Shown piece by piece: positions 1-5,569 of a DNA stretch of 6,100 nucleotides. The DNA is taken from the NCBI GenBank assembly GCA_030615365.1, contig JAUWZM010000120.1, positions 1-6,100 on the forward strand. The letters are read 5' to 3'. The DNA comes from Candidatus Aerophobota bacterium. Lineage in GTDB: Bacteria > Aerophobota > Aerophobia > Aerophobales > B3-G15. Position 1 is the stretch's first letter. The number at the start of each line of letters is the position of its first letter. A program made the position numbers and the translations under genes. The notes beneath the pieces were generated by a model that was given only the letters and a program-made list of their open reading frames with translations, was not told the DNA's origin and ran no database searches.

Positions 1-141
1 TCTATACATAGAATTTTTACCCGACCAATCAGGGTGGCTGATAAGATGAAAACCGGTGTAAGGTCCATAGTATTCTATATTAGGACAGGCACCTCCACCA
101 AATATCTCCTCTGTCCCTGTTCCATGAAAAGAAGGGGGCCA
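1..141. repeat. Terminal direct repeat, left copy (circular overlap)
   Basis: These 141 bases are identical to 5960-6100, compared base by base. The repeat lies wholly inside the GH172 gene and encodes residues 253 to 299 of it. A terminal repeat of this kind is what an assembler leaves when it walks around a circular path. The length equals a common maximum k-mer size (141), so it is best read as the overlap of a closed path and not as a biological long terminal repeat. One copy should be removed before annotation, giving a 5,959-bp unit. Confidence 0.96.
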
Positions 142-897
142 TTTCTCCCCATCAATGAAGATCATATCATCTCCCTCTCCCCACCAACCACCAATGATGT
201 TATCTACATTCAAAAGACAGCCTACGTAGTTTCCCTTTCCCTCAGCTTTTAGAATAACATAATTTTCCTCTCCGGTAAGGTTCTTTCCTATATCCCCGGT
301 TTGATTTTCTGGAGTTAACTTCTCTCCTTCTGGCAAAATTGCCTTACAGGGATTCTCTCTTCTCCATTGAGCATGAAACTTGCCCAGTCCTTCCTCTAAC
401 TCATTATACTTCTCATAGTCTATATGATACCACAGCGCATCAAGCCCAAAAAGGTCAGATTCATTCGCTACTTCAATGACAGCTCTTTTAGAAAAGGGCA
501 TAGGAAAATAGCAGTTGATCCCATGGGTGTTAATGGATGGATCACCAGGACACACAGTTAACAAGAGGGAGGTAAAATACCGTACCCGGCAATGTCCAAT
601 TCCAAAGAAATCCCCTACAGGAACCTCTACGCTTGGTTTTTCCTCCCCATCCCAGTACATTCTAATAACCAGATTTCGAAGATAAAAGCGATCCATGGAT
701 AGTATGGTAAAGTAAATGTGCTGAATGCATCCGGGATTTTTGATATCAGCTAAAATTGCCTTTTCTCCAGCAGGAATGCTTATCCAATCATGATTACCCC
801 CGCTCCTATCCCAACTGGATATCCTTTTACTACGATAATCCTTTAATCTTACCATACCTTCAAGAAAACTTGTCCATTTTTCATTTGGATTCTTCAT
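1..897 (-). CDS. GH172 / DUF2961 family glycoside hydrolase, N-terminal part (gene crosses the contig ends)
   Basis: This is the first 299 codons of a 428-residue protein that continues at 5959-5570 once the circle is closed. The family (DUF2961, CAZy GH172) forms jelly-roll oligomers. Characterised members act on fructofuranosyl dianhydrides (difructose dianhydride I synthase/hydrolase) or D-arabinofuranosides, so a furanoside-type substrate is plausible but unproven. The family hallmarks are clear: GGWWGEGDD at about 236-244 and FHGTGTEE at about 257-264. By comparison with the Bifidobacterium enzyme (recalled, not aligned here), E241 and E263 are the candidate catalytic pair. Other conserved blocks are SSWDRSGGNHDW near 27-38, PVGDFFG near 93-99 and INTHGINCYFPMPF near 122-135. 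The protein begins MKNPNEKW with no signal peptide, so it is probably cytoplasmic. The ATG at 897-895 is preceded by GAAGGGAG with a 7-nt spacer. It lies 199 bp downstream of the GH116 gene, with its own promoter-like sequence in that gap. Confidence 0.93.
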   Translation of the reverse strand, partial: MKNPNEKWTSFLEGMVRLKDYRSKRISSWDRSGGNHDWISIPAGEKAILADIKNPGCIQHIYFTILSMDRFYLRNLVIRMYWDGEEKPSVEVPVGDFFGIGHCRVRYFTSLLLTVCPGDPSINTHGINCYFPMPFSKRAVIEVANESDLFGLDALWYHIDYEKYNELEEGLGKFHAQWRRENPCKAILPEGEKLTPENQTGDIGKNLTGEENYVILKAEGKGNYVGCLLNVDNIIGGWWGEGDDMIFIDGEKWPPSFHGTGTEEIFGGGACPNIEYYGPYTGFHLISHPDWSGKNSMYR

Positions 898-904
898 TTT
901 TTAA

Positions 905-912
905 CTCCCTTC
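905..912 (-). promoter_or_regulatory. Ribosome binding site of the GH172 gene
   Basis: On the coding strand GAAGGGAG stands 7 nt (TTAAAAA) before the ATG at 897-895. This fixes the start as MKNPNEKW, upstream of the first conserved family blocks. Confidence 0.75.
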
Positions 913-966
913 ATAGTTTTATAGGTTGAGTATTATCAAAAAGTAATCAACGCCTTAGTTTCTCTA

Positions 967-981
967 AAAATAGCCTATTTT
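967..981. repeat. 15-bp perfect palindrome in the GH172 leader
   Basis: AAAATAG-C-CTATTTT has 7-base arms around one central base, about 70-85 bp upstream of the GH172 start codon. It would lie in the 5' leader if transcription begins at the promoter at 1033-1060. It could be an operator half-site pair or a weak AU hairpin. It lacks the GC-rich stem of an intrinsic terminator. A second, shorter palindrome (AATAAA-CA-TTTATT) lies at 993-1006. Such symmetry arises easily by chance in AT-rich DNA. Confidence 0.35.
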
Positions 982-1019
982 ATCAGATATAAAATAAACA
1001 TTTATTCAATGGTAAAACT

Positions 1020-1034
1020 ATTGTTTCTAACAAT
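1020..1034. promoter_or_regulatory. Candidate operator palindrome at the GH172 promoter
   Basis: ATTGTT-TCT-AACAAT has perfect 6-base arms around a 3-base centre. It overlaps the downstream end of the putative -10 box and covers the expected transcription start, a position where a bound repressor would block initiation. The symmetry and position are seen directly. The operator role is inferred, and no regulator gene is present in the window to pair with it. Confidence 0.4.
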
Positions 1035-1060
1035 CATAATTCATATAAAAATTTTGTCAA
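1033..1060 (-). promoter_or_regulatory. Sigma-70-type promoter for the GH172 gene
   Basis: On the minus strand a perfect -35 box TTGACA (1060-1055) is followed after 16 nt by TATGAT (1038-1033), one mismatch from the consensus -10. Initiation would fall near 1026, giving a leader of roughly 130 nt before the ATG at 897. It lies in the 199-bp gap after the GH116 stop codon, so the GH172 gene can be expressed separately from the upstream pair. The surrounding AT-rich sequence raises the chance of a fortuitous match, but both boxes and the spacing are good. Confidence 0.55.
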
Positions 1061-1096
1061 ATCTAACTCAAATTTGGTTACAATGATACTATGAGC

Positions 1097-3709
1097 TCAT
1101 TCCATAAATCTTGTTAATTTTAACTCCTGGTTTTGTCTTAATCCTACTGTTTCTGGAAATATTAAATTTTCTCCTTTGACTGTAACAGAAATCTCTTTTT
1201 CCCCGGTTGTGGTGACCATACTTGCCTTGCACTTTCCAGCGTAACACTCAGGAATTTTAAGGCGTAAAGATTTGATCTTTTCACTGCCCCAGAGAATCCT
1301 TATCTTAGCCATGTATGAATTTTTGGTAATTTCTTGAAAGAATTTTCCCCAACAGGTATTCGTGGAGAAGAAACATCTGAAATCCTCAGGATTTATTCTG
1401 GGATCAAATCCGAGTTCGTTCTTTAACCCATTAAAACTATATCCGGAAAGGGCAAGGAGAACTGACCAGCTTGCCATCTCCCTTGAATAATGACGCACTT
1501 TATCCCCGGGCTCATCATATGGATTTCTCCTCATCCCATCGTGACGTTCTCTTACACCCTTTACAATGGTAAGTCCTTCTCGGATAAATCCCTCATGTAT
1601 CAAATGAGCTGCTACCTGATACTCAACTCCTCCCCATACTCCATCGCAGTAAGGGAATGCAGGTTTTGGTCTTTTTCCCCTGGGCCAGGAACAATTCAAA
1701 AGTCCCTTTTCATCGTTAAAGCATGCAGGTCCTCCGTGATAGTTATAATGTTCAAAGAAATTATTTCGCCAATTGTACTTGAATATGGAAAGCAAGGCTG
1801 AGTCTATGTGCTCTTTTGGCAGTATTCTTTCCAATCCCGCTACTTGGGCAAGCCATTCCCCAAGGAGCTGATCGGAGAAACAGCCTTCTCCATATTGGTA
1901 TTTTAAAATTTGACTGGAATCGTATTTTTGGATATAGTACTCTCCGTTAAATAGCTGTTGGTCAAGGTGTTTCACTCCTTTTTCATAGAGCTGGTGGTAA
2001 GTCTTAGCCGATGCATTATCTCCTAACGATTTTGCCATTTCCTCTGCTGCTTTTAATGCTCCAAGGTAAAGGGTTCCCATCATAGTGTTTGGTCCATAAA
2101 ATTCTACATCATAGGTGTTGTGCTGCTCTCCCTCCATTATCCCATCTTTGTCCTTATCCCAGCCATCCCAGGCAAATTCTAGAGCTTTTTTGGCTTTTGG
2201 CCAGAGTCGATGAAGAAACTCATTGTCTCCGGAAAGCTTCCATTCCCGGTAGAGCCTTATTATGCATCCCATCTGTCCATCAGCGGCTGGCTTCGCACCC
2301 CATCTTTTTGAACCAAGAGGAAGAATAGTTCTAAAGACCATATTACCCATCTCATCTGTATTAGTCAAAAAGTCCACCTCTCTCATGGTTCGCTCCAGTT
2401 GAGGGAACAAAAAAGCCACTGTCTGTTCATAGTTCCACACATGGGTACAATTTAAAGGACAAAATTCCCTGTCATTCAAGCAGCCCTCAAATCCGTAAAA
2501 ATTACCATCAGAAAGGCGAAAACAGGTATTAGTCTTTATAGTAGAGGCCTGGCTTGATACAGCATCAAGAACATAAGAGGGTAGGGTGCTTGAGAAAAGA
2601 GCGCTATGAAAGGATTTGGTTTCTTCCTCAAGTCTATCCAGGTTACTTGCCACATATTTAGCTACATCCCAGGCGTCCTTGAACTTGGTGGCATAATATG
2701 TCTTAAAGATCTTTCTTTCCTCACCTTTTGCAAGTGGTAAAAGATTCCAGTATTTTAACATATTGGGAAAATACCAGGTTAAAATAACAGGGATTTTTTC
2801 CTTTTGTCCAGGGGAAAGTCTCAGGATTACACCCAATGTGGCTACATCGGTTTCTCCCTCTGGGCTGGCTTTTGCCTCAGGCTCCTCGGACAGGCGTTCT
2901 TTGTATTTTAACTCATCCCAGAATTTTTGAGGACCCTCCCACCACATTCCTTTTAACCAACGCAGGCAATAGGTAACATTTTTTGAAGTGGTTAATAGTC
3001 CCATGCTGCCAAATTTGGGATCATCCAAAGGGTATTTTAAACTTGTCATCTTAATGCCGGAAAAGTTGTTTTCTTTAATAAATTCATTAAGATTACTGCC
3101 AAAGAGTGAAAAGCGTCTATCATCCAGATTAAATATATTATGAGTATCTTCAAATTTGCTTTTACCATCATAACCTATAGGATTGAGAAGGTTCGCCGCT
3201 AATAAGACCTCTACTTCTTTTTCAGAGGTGTTTTCAATGGTAAAATTAAATATCGCCACTGGCAGGCCCGAATCAAAATCGTTTAGTGGAATAAAGGGAT
3301 TGAAAGCCGTAAGGTTAACATTGATGGGTGATTCAGGTTCAATGAATTCGATACGAGCAAAGGGATAGGCACCGGTAAACCTTGCATCCCTCATTCTGGG
3401 AAGACCTGTTGAAAGCAAGCTATAAATCTTTGCATAAGGTGGTAGAGTTCTTGATTCCAGCACCCTGACAAAGGGCTCTTTATCTTTTTCTTTTGCTCTT
3501 ATGGCAAAGAAGGAACAAGGTAAATTAAAGCCTTTGTTGGGACGGTTAAATATCTCCCAATCTCTTAGCTGACCCCTTCCCCCCAGTGAGATTGTTCCTG
3601 TACCAATGCCTCCAATAGGAAAGGCTATTTGCGATAGAGCCTTTCCTTCAAAAGTTCTCTGGGGACCAAAATGAAAAAGCTCAGAATCAGTGTAGGGAAT
3701 TTTTGACAT
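1097..3709 (-). CDS. GH116-type glycosidase (glucosylceramidase/GBA2-like, DUF608)
   Basis: This 870-residue enzyme has the two-part build of family GH116: an N-terminal beta-rich domain (about 20-380) and an (alpha/alpha)6-barrel catalytic domain (about 385-760). A short beta-rich tail follows to 870. The N-domain opens with the hallmark AFPIGGIGTGTISLGGRGQL (29-48) and DWEIFNRP (50-57). The catalytic domain carries FEGC (407-410), NCTHVWNYEQ (420-429), LFPQLER (434-440) and NTYDVEFYG (531-539). E408 as nucleophile and D534 as acid/base are my assignments by remembered alignment to characterised GH116 enzymes. Near the end, WGGVEYQVAAHLIHEG (692-707) and SREMASWS (742-749) match the family's sugar-binding region. 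Family members are retaining beta-glucosidases, beta-xylosidases or N-acetylglucosaminidases; specificity cannot be fixed here. No signal peptide is seen, so it is probably cytoplasmic. The ATG is preceded by AGAGG with a 9-nt spacer. It follows the sulfatase-like gene by 77 bp, probably in one transcript. Confidence 0.92.
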   Translation of the reverse strand: MSKIPYTDSELFHFGPQRTFEGKALSQIAFPIGGIGTGTISLGGRGQLRDWEIFNRPNKGFNLPCSFFAIRAKEKDKEPFVRVLESRTLPPYAKIYSLLSTGLPRMRDARFTGAYPFARIEFIEPESPINVNLTAFNPFIPLNDFDSGLPVAIFNFTIENTSEKEVEVLLAANLLNPIGYDGKSKFEDTHNIFNLDDRRFSLFGSNLNEFIKENNFSGIKMTSLKYPLDDPKFGSMGLLTTSKNVTYCLRWLKGMWWEGPQKFWDELKYKERLSEEPEAKASPEGETDVATLGVILRLSPGQKEKIPVILTWYFPNMLKYWNLLPLAKGEERKIFKTYYATKFKDAWDVAKYVASNLDRLEEETKSFHSALFSSTLPSYVLDAVSSQASTIKTNTCFRLSDGNFYGFEGCLNDREFCPLNCTHVWNYEQTVAFLFPQLERTMREVDFLTNTDEMGNMVFRTILPLGSKRWGAKPAADGQMGCIIRLYREWKLSGDNEFLHRLWPKAKKALEFAWDGWDKDKDGIMEGEQHNTYDVEFYGPNTMMGTLYLGALKAAEEMAKSLGDNASAKTYHQLYEKGVKHLDQQLFNGEYYIQKYDSSQILKYQYGEGCFSDQLLGEWLAQVAGLERILPKEHIDSALLSIFKYNWRNNFFEHYNYHGGPACFNDEKGLLNCSWPRGKRPKPAFPYCDGVWGGVEYQVAAHLIHEGFIREGLTIVKGVRERHDGMRRNPYDEPGDKVRHYSREMASWSVLLALSGYSFNGLKNELGFDPRINPEDFRCFFSTNTCWGKFFQEITKNSYMAKIRILWGSEKIKSLRLKIPECYAGKCKASMVTTTGEKEISVTVKGENLIFPETVGLRQNQELKLTRFME

Positions 3710-3718
3710 TGTTTTTTT

Positions 3719-3723
3719 CCTCT
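3719..3723 (-). promoter_or_regulatory. Ribosome binding site of the GH116 gene
   Basis: AGAGG on the coding strand is followed by a 9-nt A-rich spacer before the ATG at 3709-3707. The match is moderate. It supports the start MSKIPYTD, about 28 residues before the first conserved family motif. Confidence 0.6.
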
Positions 3724-3786
3724 ATTGATGGGCTTTACGCCCTCTCTTAATCTTTCCTGCTTAAGGATCTTTTTGGTCAGTGGTAT

Positions 3787-5268
3787 CTATTCCTTATCCT
3801 TGGACCAGAGCTTCTTTATTCTTTCCATATTTTTACCTTTTAGAAAGTAAGGGATGTAACCTGCTGGACCAGGCCAGCCATCCCAAAAGCGGCATCCCTC
3901 AGGAAATTCGGATTCACCGTTGCTCCTCAGCCAGGCCATGAGAGCAGGATCGGTTCCTCTGCTTTTTATCTCATCAAGAGCTGATTCACGCATTCTTGCA
4001 ACTATTGCTGGATTTTCCGCTGCCACATTTTCTAGTGAGCCGTATTGGGTTAAACGAGAGTTCTCAGGTTTTGCGGTAAACTCAAGATACCAATCCGAAT
4101 CGAAAGCTGTGAAAAGTATCTTTTCAGGATTAAGCTTCCAGTTATCAGCCGATATGCCTGAAAGTGCAAGTTTTCGTGGTCCTTCTTTTCCTTCACGTAC
4201 GAGAGCAAGGATATTGTGAGAATCGAGTCCATCCGGGATAGGAAGCTTTGCCAGACCCATAATCGTGGCAAAGACATCCTGAGGCTGCACGATGATGTTA
4301 CTGTGTCCATTTCCTCCTTCTGGCAGGTATATGAACATGGGTATATGAGCTTCCTGCTCCCGAACAGGGTGGTTTTTACCAAATTTGGAACGCTCACCAA
4401 CATTTGTTCCATGATCAGCAGTGAAAAGTATGGCTGTATTTCTGGCAAGGCCGGTCTGATCCAGGGTATCTAAAAGTTCTCCAAACCATCTGTCCATCCA
4501 AGTTACCTTTGCTGCGTAAAAAACCTTAAGACGACTCTTTACTGCCTCTGATAAATTTTTCTCATTTCTAATAAGGAAAGAGCGGGGATCTACCCGCCCA
4601 TCATACCCAGGAGTTTTATCATACATCTTAATGAACCTTGGGGGTGCCTCCCAGGGCTCATGGGGGTCGAAGGAATCAACCCATAGCAGAAAATTATCGT
4701 TAGAAGAAACATTATCTTTAAGCCACTTGGAGACGGTAAGGAAGAGCTTGGCAACGTTCCAGTCTTCTTCTTTCTTGCGCCTTCGATTTGCACGAAAGTA
4801 TGAGTCATAAATAGAGTCTTTAGCCAGATTCTTATCAGCAAAATCAAATAGAGAATCATGTTGCCAGTTTTCAGAGGGTACTGGCAGTGAATCCATCCAG
4901 GGGCGATCTACTTCTCCACCCCGAATGAAGTTCCAGGCCTGGAAAGGCCAGTCAAGGTTATGGCCACCATTAATAAGATGTGGGGTATCGTGAATAAGCT
5001 GAGTGCGGTATCCTGCTTCATCCAGTACCTGGGGGAAGGTGAGCGTATCGAAGCGGAGAGGCCTCCAGGGATGAAAAGGACCACCGTATTTACCTGTAAG
5101 TGTATCTATTCTGTTAGGTATGGTGGGATAACTTGCTGAATAACAGTGATCAAATACCCATGATTTGGCAGCTAATCTATCTATATTAGGTGTATGTATC
5201 CAGTTGTTCCCATTGGCACCAACATAATCATATCTTAAAGTGTCAACAATCACAACTATAATATTCAT
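3787..5268 (-). CDS. Sulfatase-superfamily hydrolase/transferase with Thr in place of the formylglycine residue
   Basis: This 493-residue protein has the alkaline-phosphatase/sulfatase fold (Pfam Sulfatase). It opens on the first strand with the metal-binding aspartate (IIVVIVDTLRYD, D9 and D14). HTPNIDRLA follows at 25-33, then the nucleophile region YPTIPNRIDTLTGK (47-60), DPHEPW (201-206) and the second metal site TADHGTN (283-289). GKNHP lies at 297-301. The signature C/S-x-P-x-R-x4-TG is present with T49 at the nucleophile position (codon ACC). This excludes the usual Cys/Ser-to-formylglycine modification. Threonine nucleophiles are known in related phosphodiesterases, phosphoethanolamine transferases and lipoteichoic acid synthases, so a phospho-substrate is as likely as a sulfate ester. 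No signal peptide or membrane segment is seen, unlike those transferases. AGGAGG stands 5 nt before the ATG. It is first in order of the three genes and likely co-transcribed with GH116 (77-bp gap). Confidence 0.9.
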   Translation of the reverse strand: MNIIVVIVDTLRYDYVGANGNNWIHTPNIDRLAAKSWVFDHCYSASYPTIPNRIDTLTGKYGGPFHPWRPLRFDTLTFPQVLDEAGYRTQLIHDTPHLINGGHNLDWPFQAWNFIRGGEVDRPWMDSLPVPSENWQHDSLFDFADKNLAKDSIYDSYFRANRRRKKEEDWNVAKLFLTVSKWLKDNVSSNDNFLLWVDSFDPHEPWEAPPRFIKMYDKTPGYDGRVDPRSFLIRNEKNLSEAVKSRLKVFYAAKVTWMDRWFGELLDTLDQTGLARNTAILFTADHGTNVGERSKFGKNHPVREQEAHIPMFIYLPEGGNGHSNIIVQPQDVFATIMGLAKLPIPDGLDSHNILALVREGKEGPRKLALSGISADNWKLNPEKILFTAFDSDWYLEFTAKPENSRLTQYGSLENVAAENPAIVARMRESALDEIKSRGTDPALMAWLRSNGESEFPEGCRFWDGWPGPAGYIPYFLKGKNMERIKKLWSKDKE

Positions 5269-5273
5269 ATAAT

Positions 5274-5279
5274 CCTCCT
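5274..5279 (-). promoter_or_regulatory. Ribosome binding site of the sulfatase-like gene
   Basis: A full AGGAGG on the coding strand sits 5 nt (ATTAT) before the ATG at 5268-5266. It is the strongest Shine-Dalgarno sequence in the window. The start places the metal-binding strand at residues 3-9, the usual position for a cytoplasmic member of this family. Confidence 0.85.
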
Positions 5280-5348
5280 GGTATACTATAAAGCAATGTC
5301 AAAACTTAACCACAGTGATACTTTAAACTAATTACTGAGACACCAAGA

Positions 5349-5429
5349 TAGTCTGGTGGTCAATATAGTCTCATAGTCTGGTAGTCCTGTAGTTGGGTAG
5401 TCCTATAGTCCTGTAGTCTGGTGGTTCAA
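5349..5429. repeat. Degenerate 8-bp tandem repeat array (TAGTCYKG)
   Basis: About ten units with an 8-bp period are seen: TAGTCTGG, TGGTCAATA (9 nt), TAGTCTCA, TAGTCTGG, TAGTCCTG, TAGTTGGG, TAGTCCTA, TAGTCCTG, TAGTCTGG, TGGTTCAA. Nearly all begin TAGT. There is longer-range order too: TAGTCTGGTGGTCAAT at 5349-5364 returns at 5414-5430 with one inserted T, and TAGTCCTGTAGT occurs at 5382 and 5406. The units are too short for plasmid iterons and lack CRISPR repeat-spacer structure. Slipped-strand expansion followed by decay is the simplest origin. Confidence 0.85.
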
Positions 5430-5432
5430 TGT

Positions 5433-5465
5433 CAGATTGCTTCGTCACCTCACTCCTCACAATGG
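5433..5465. repeat. Dispersed intergenic repeat-like element (ATTG...CAAT)
   Basis: The sequence starts CAGATTGCTTCGTCACCTC and ends CTCCTCACAATGG. It resembles, from memory, the imperfect palindrome AGATTGCTTCGTC...CTCCTCGCAATGA found scattered between genes in many bacterial genomes. The ATTG (5436-5439) and CAAT (5460-5463) ends pair as an inverted repeat. Only one copy is in the window, so its repeat status rests on recognition, not on copies seen here. Confidence 0.45.
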
Positions 5466-5504
5466 AGAACAAGGAACCTCACATTTCTTAGGAAAACTCG
5501 CCCG

Positions 5505-5536
5505 TTACTCATCATGTTAGAATGAGAGTAATTTTT
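5505..5536 (+). terminator. Terminator-like hairpin on the plus strand
   Basis: TTACTC(A)TCAT pairs with ATGAGAGTAA across a 6-nt loop (GTTAGA) with one bulged base, giving a 10-bp stem followed at once by five T's (5532-5536). The order suits termination of plus-strand transcription, yet no plus-strand gene is present. Read on the minus strand, downstream of GH172, the hairpin is preceded by A's and followed by CGGG instead of a T-tract. The stem is AT-rich and weak, so function is doubtful. Confidence 0.3.
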
Positions 5537-5569
5537 GCCTTGAATTAAAATTATCTCTGGATTCGGCTG

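Larger units (their letters stand above)
5269..5569. other. 301-bp intergenic spacer between the GH172 and sulfatase-like genes
   Basis: No coding sequence is convincing here on either strand. The spacer holds, in plus-strand order, the RBS of the sulfatase-like gene, an AT-rich stretch without a good promoter, an array of 8-bp degenerate repeats (5349-5429), a dispersed-repeat-like sequence (5433-5465) and a hairpin with a T-tract (5505-5536). It is the largest gap and the only one with repeats. It is therefore the best candidate for the point where the unit was duplicated or circularised, although that is inference. Confidence 0.7.

Noticed and set aside
1..141. Terminal repeats as a phage or transposon terminal repeat
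   Set aside because: They lie within one coding sequence that becomes intact when they are overlapped, and no phage or transposase gene is present.
34..252. Plus-strand open frame of 72 codons
   Set aside because: It is antisense to the GH172 catalytic motifs, shows no recognisable domain, and is explained by the codon pattern of the real gene.
3730..3742. GGGC-GTAAA-GCCC hairpin between the sulfatase-like and GH116 genes as a terminator
   Set aside because: The stem is only 4 bp and no T-tract follows on the coding strand; an A-rich ribosome-binding region follows instead. Co-transcription is the simpler reading.
1490..4473. Plus-strand open frames at 1490-1801, 2089-2328, 3183-3368, 3920-4219 and 4216-4473
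   Set aside because: All are antisense to the GH116 or sulfatase-like genes, have no family motifs, and are typical chance frames opposite long genes.
4050..4859. Minus-strand open frames at 4050-4448 and 4590-4859
   Set aside because: Both lie in another frame inside the sulfatase-like gene, whose own frame carries all the conserved motifs. Their products have no recognisable features.
5143..5145. C42 of the sulfatase-like protein as an alternative formylglycine residue
   Set aside because: It lies seven residues before T49 and is not followed by x-P-x-R. Only T49 fits the signature spacing to P51, R53 and TG at 58-59.
5285..5302. TTGACA (5302-5297) and TATAGT (5290-5285) as a promoter for the sulfatase-like gene
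   Set aside because: The boxes are only 6 nt apart, far short of the 16-18 nt needed, and no suitable partner for either was found at the right distance. The sulfatase-like gene's promoter remains unidentified.
5349..5429. The 8-bp array as a CRISPR or a plasmid iteron origin
   Set aside because: There are no spacers between units, so it is not CRISPR. The units are much shorter than usual iterons, there is no neighbouring rep gene, and I found no DnaA box.
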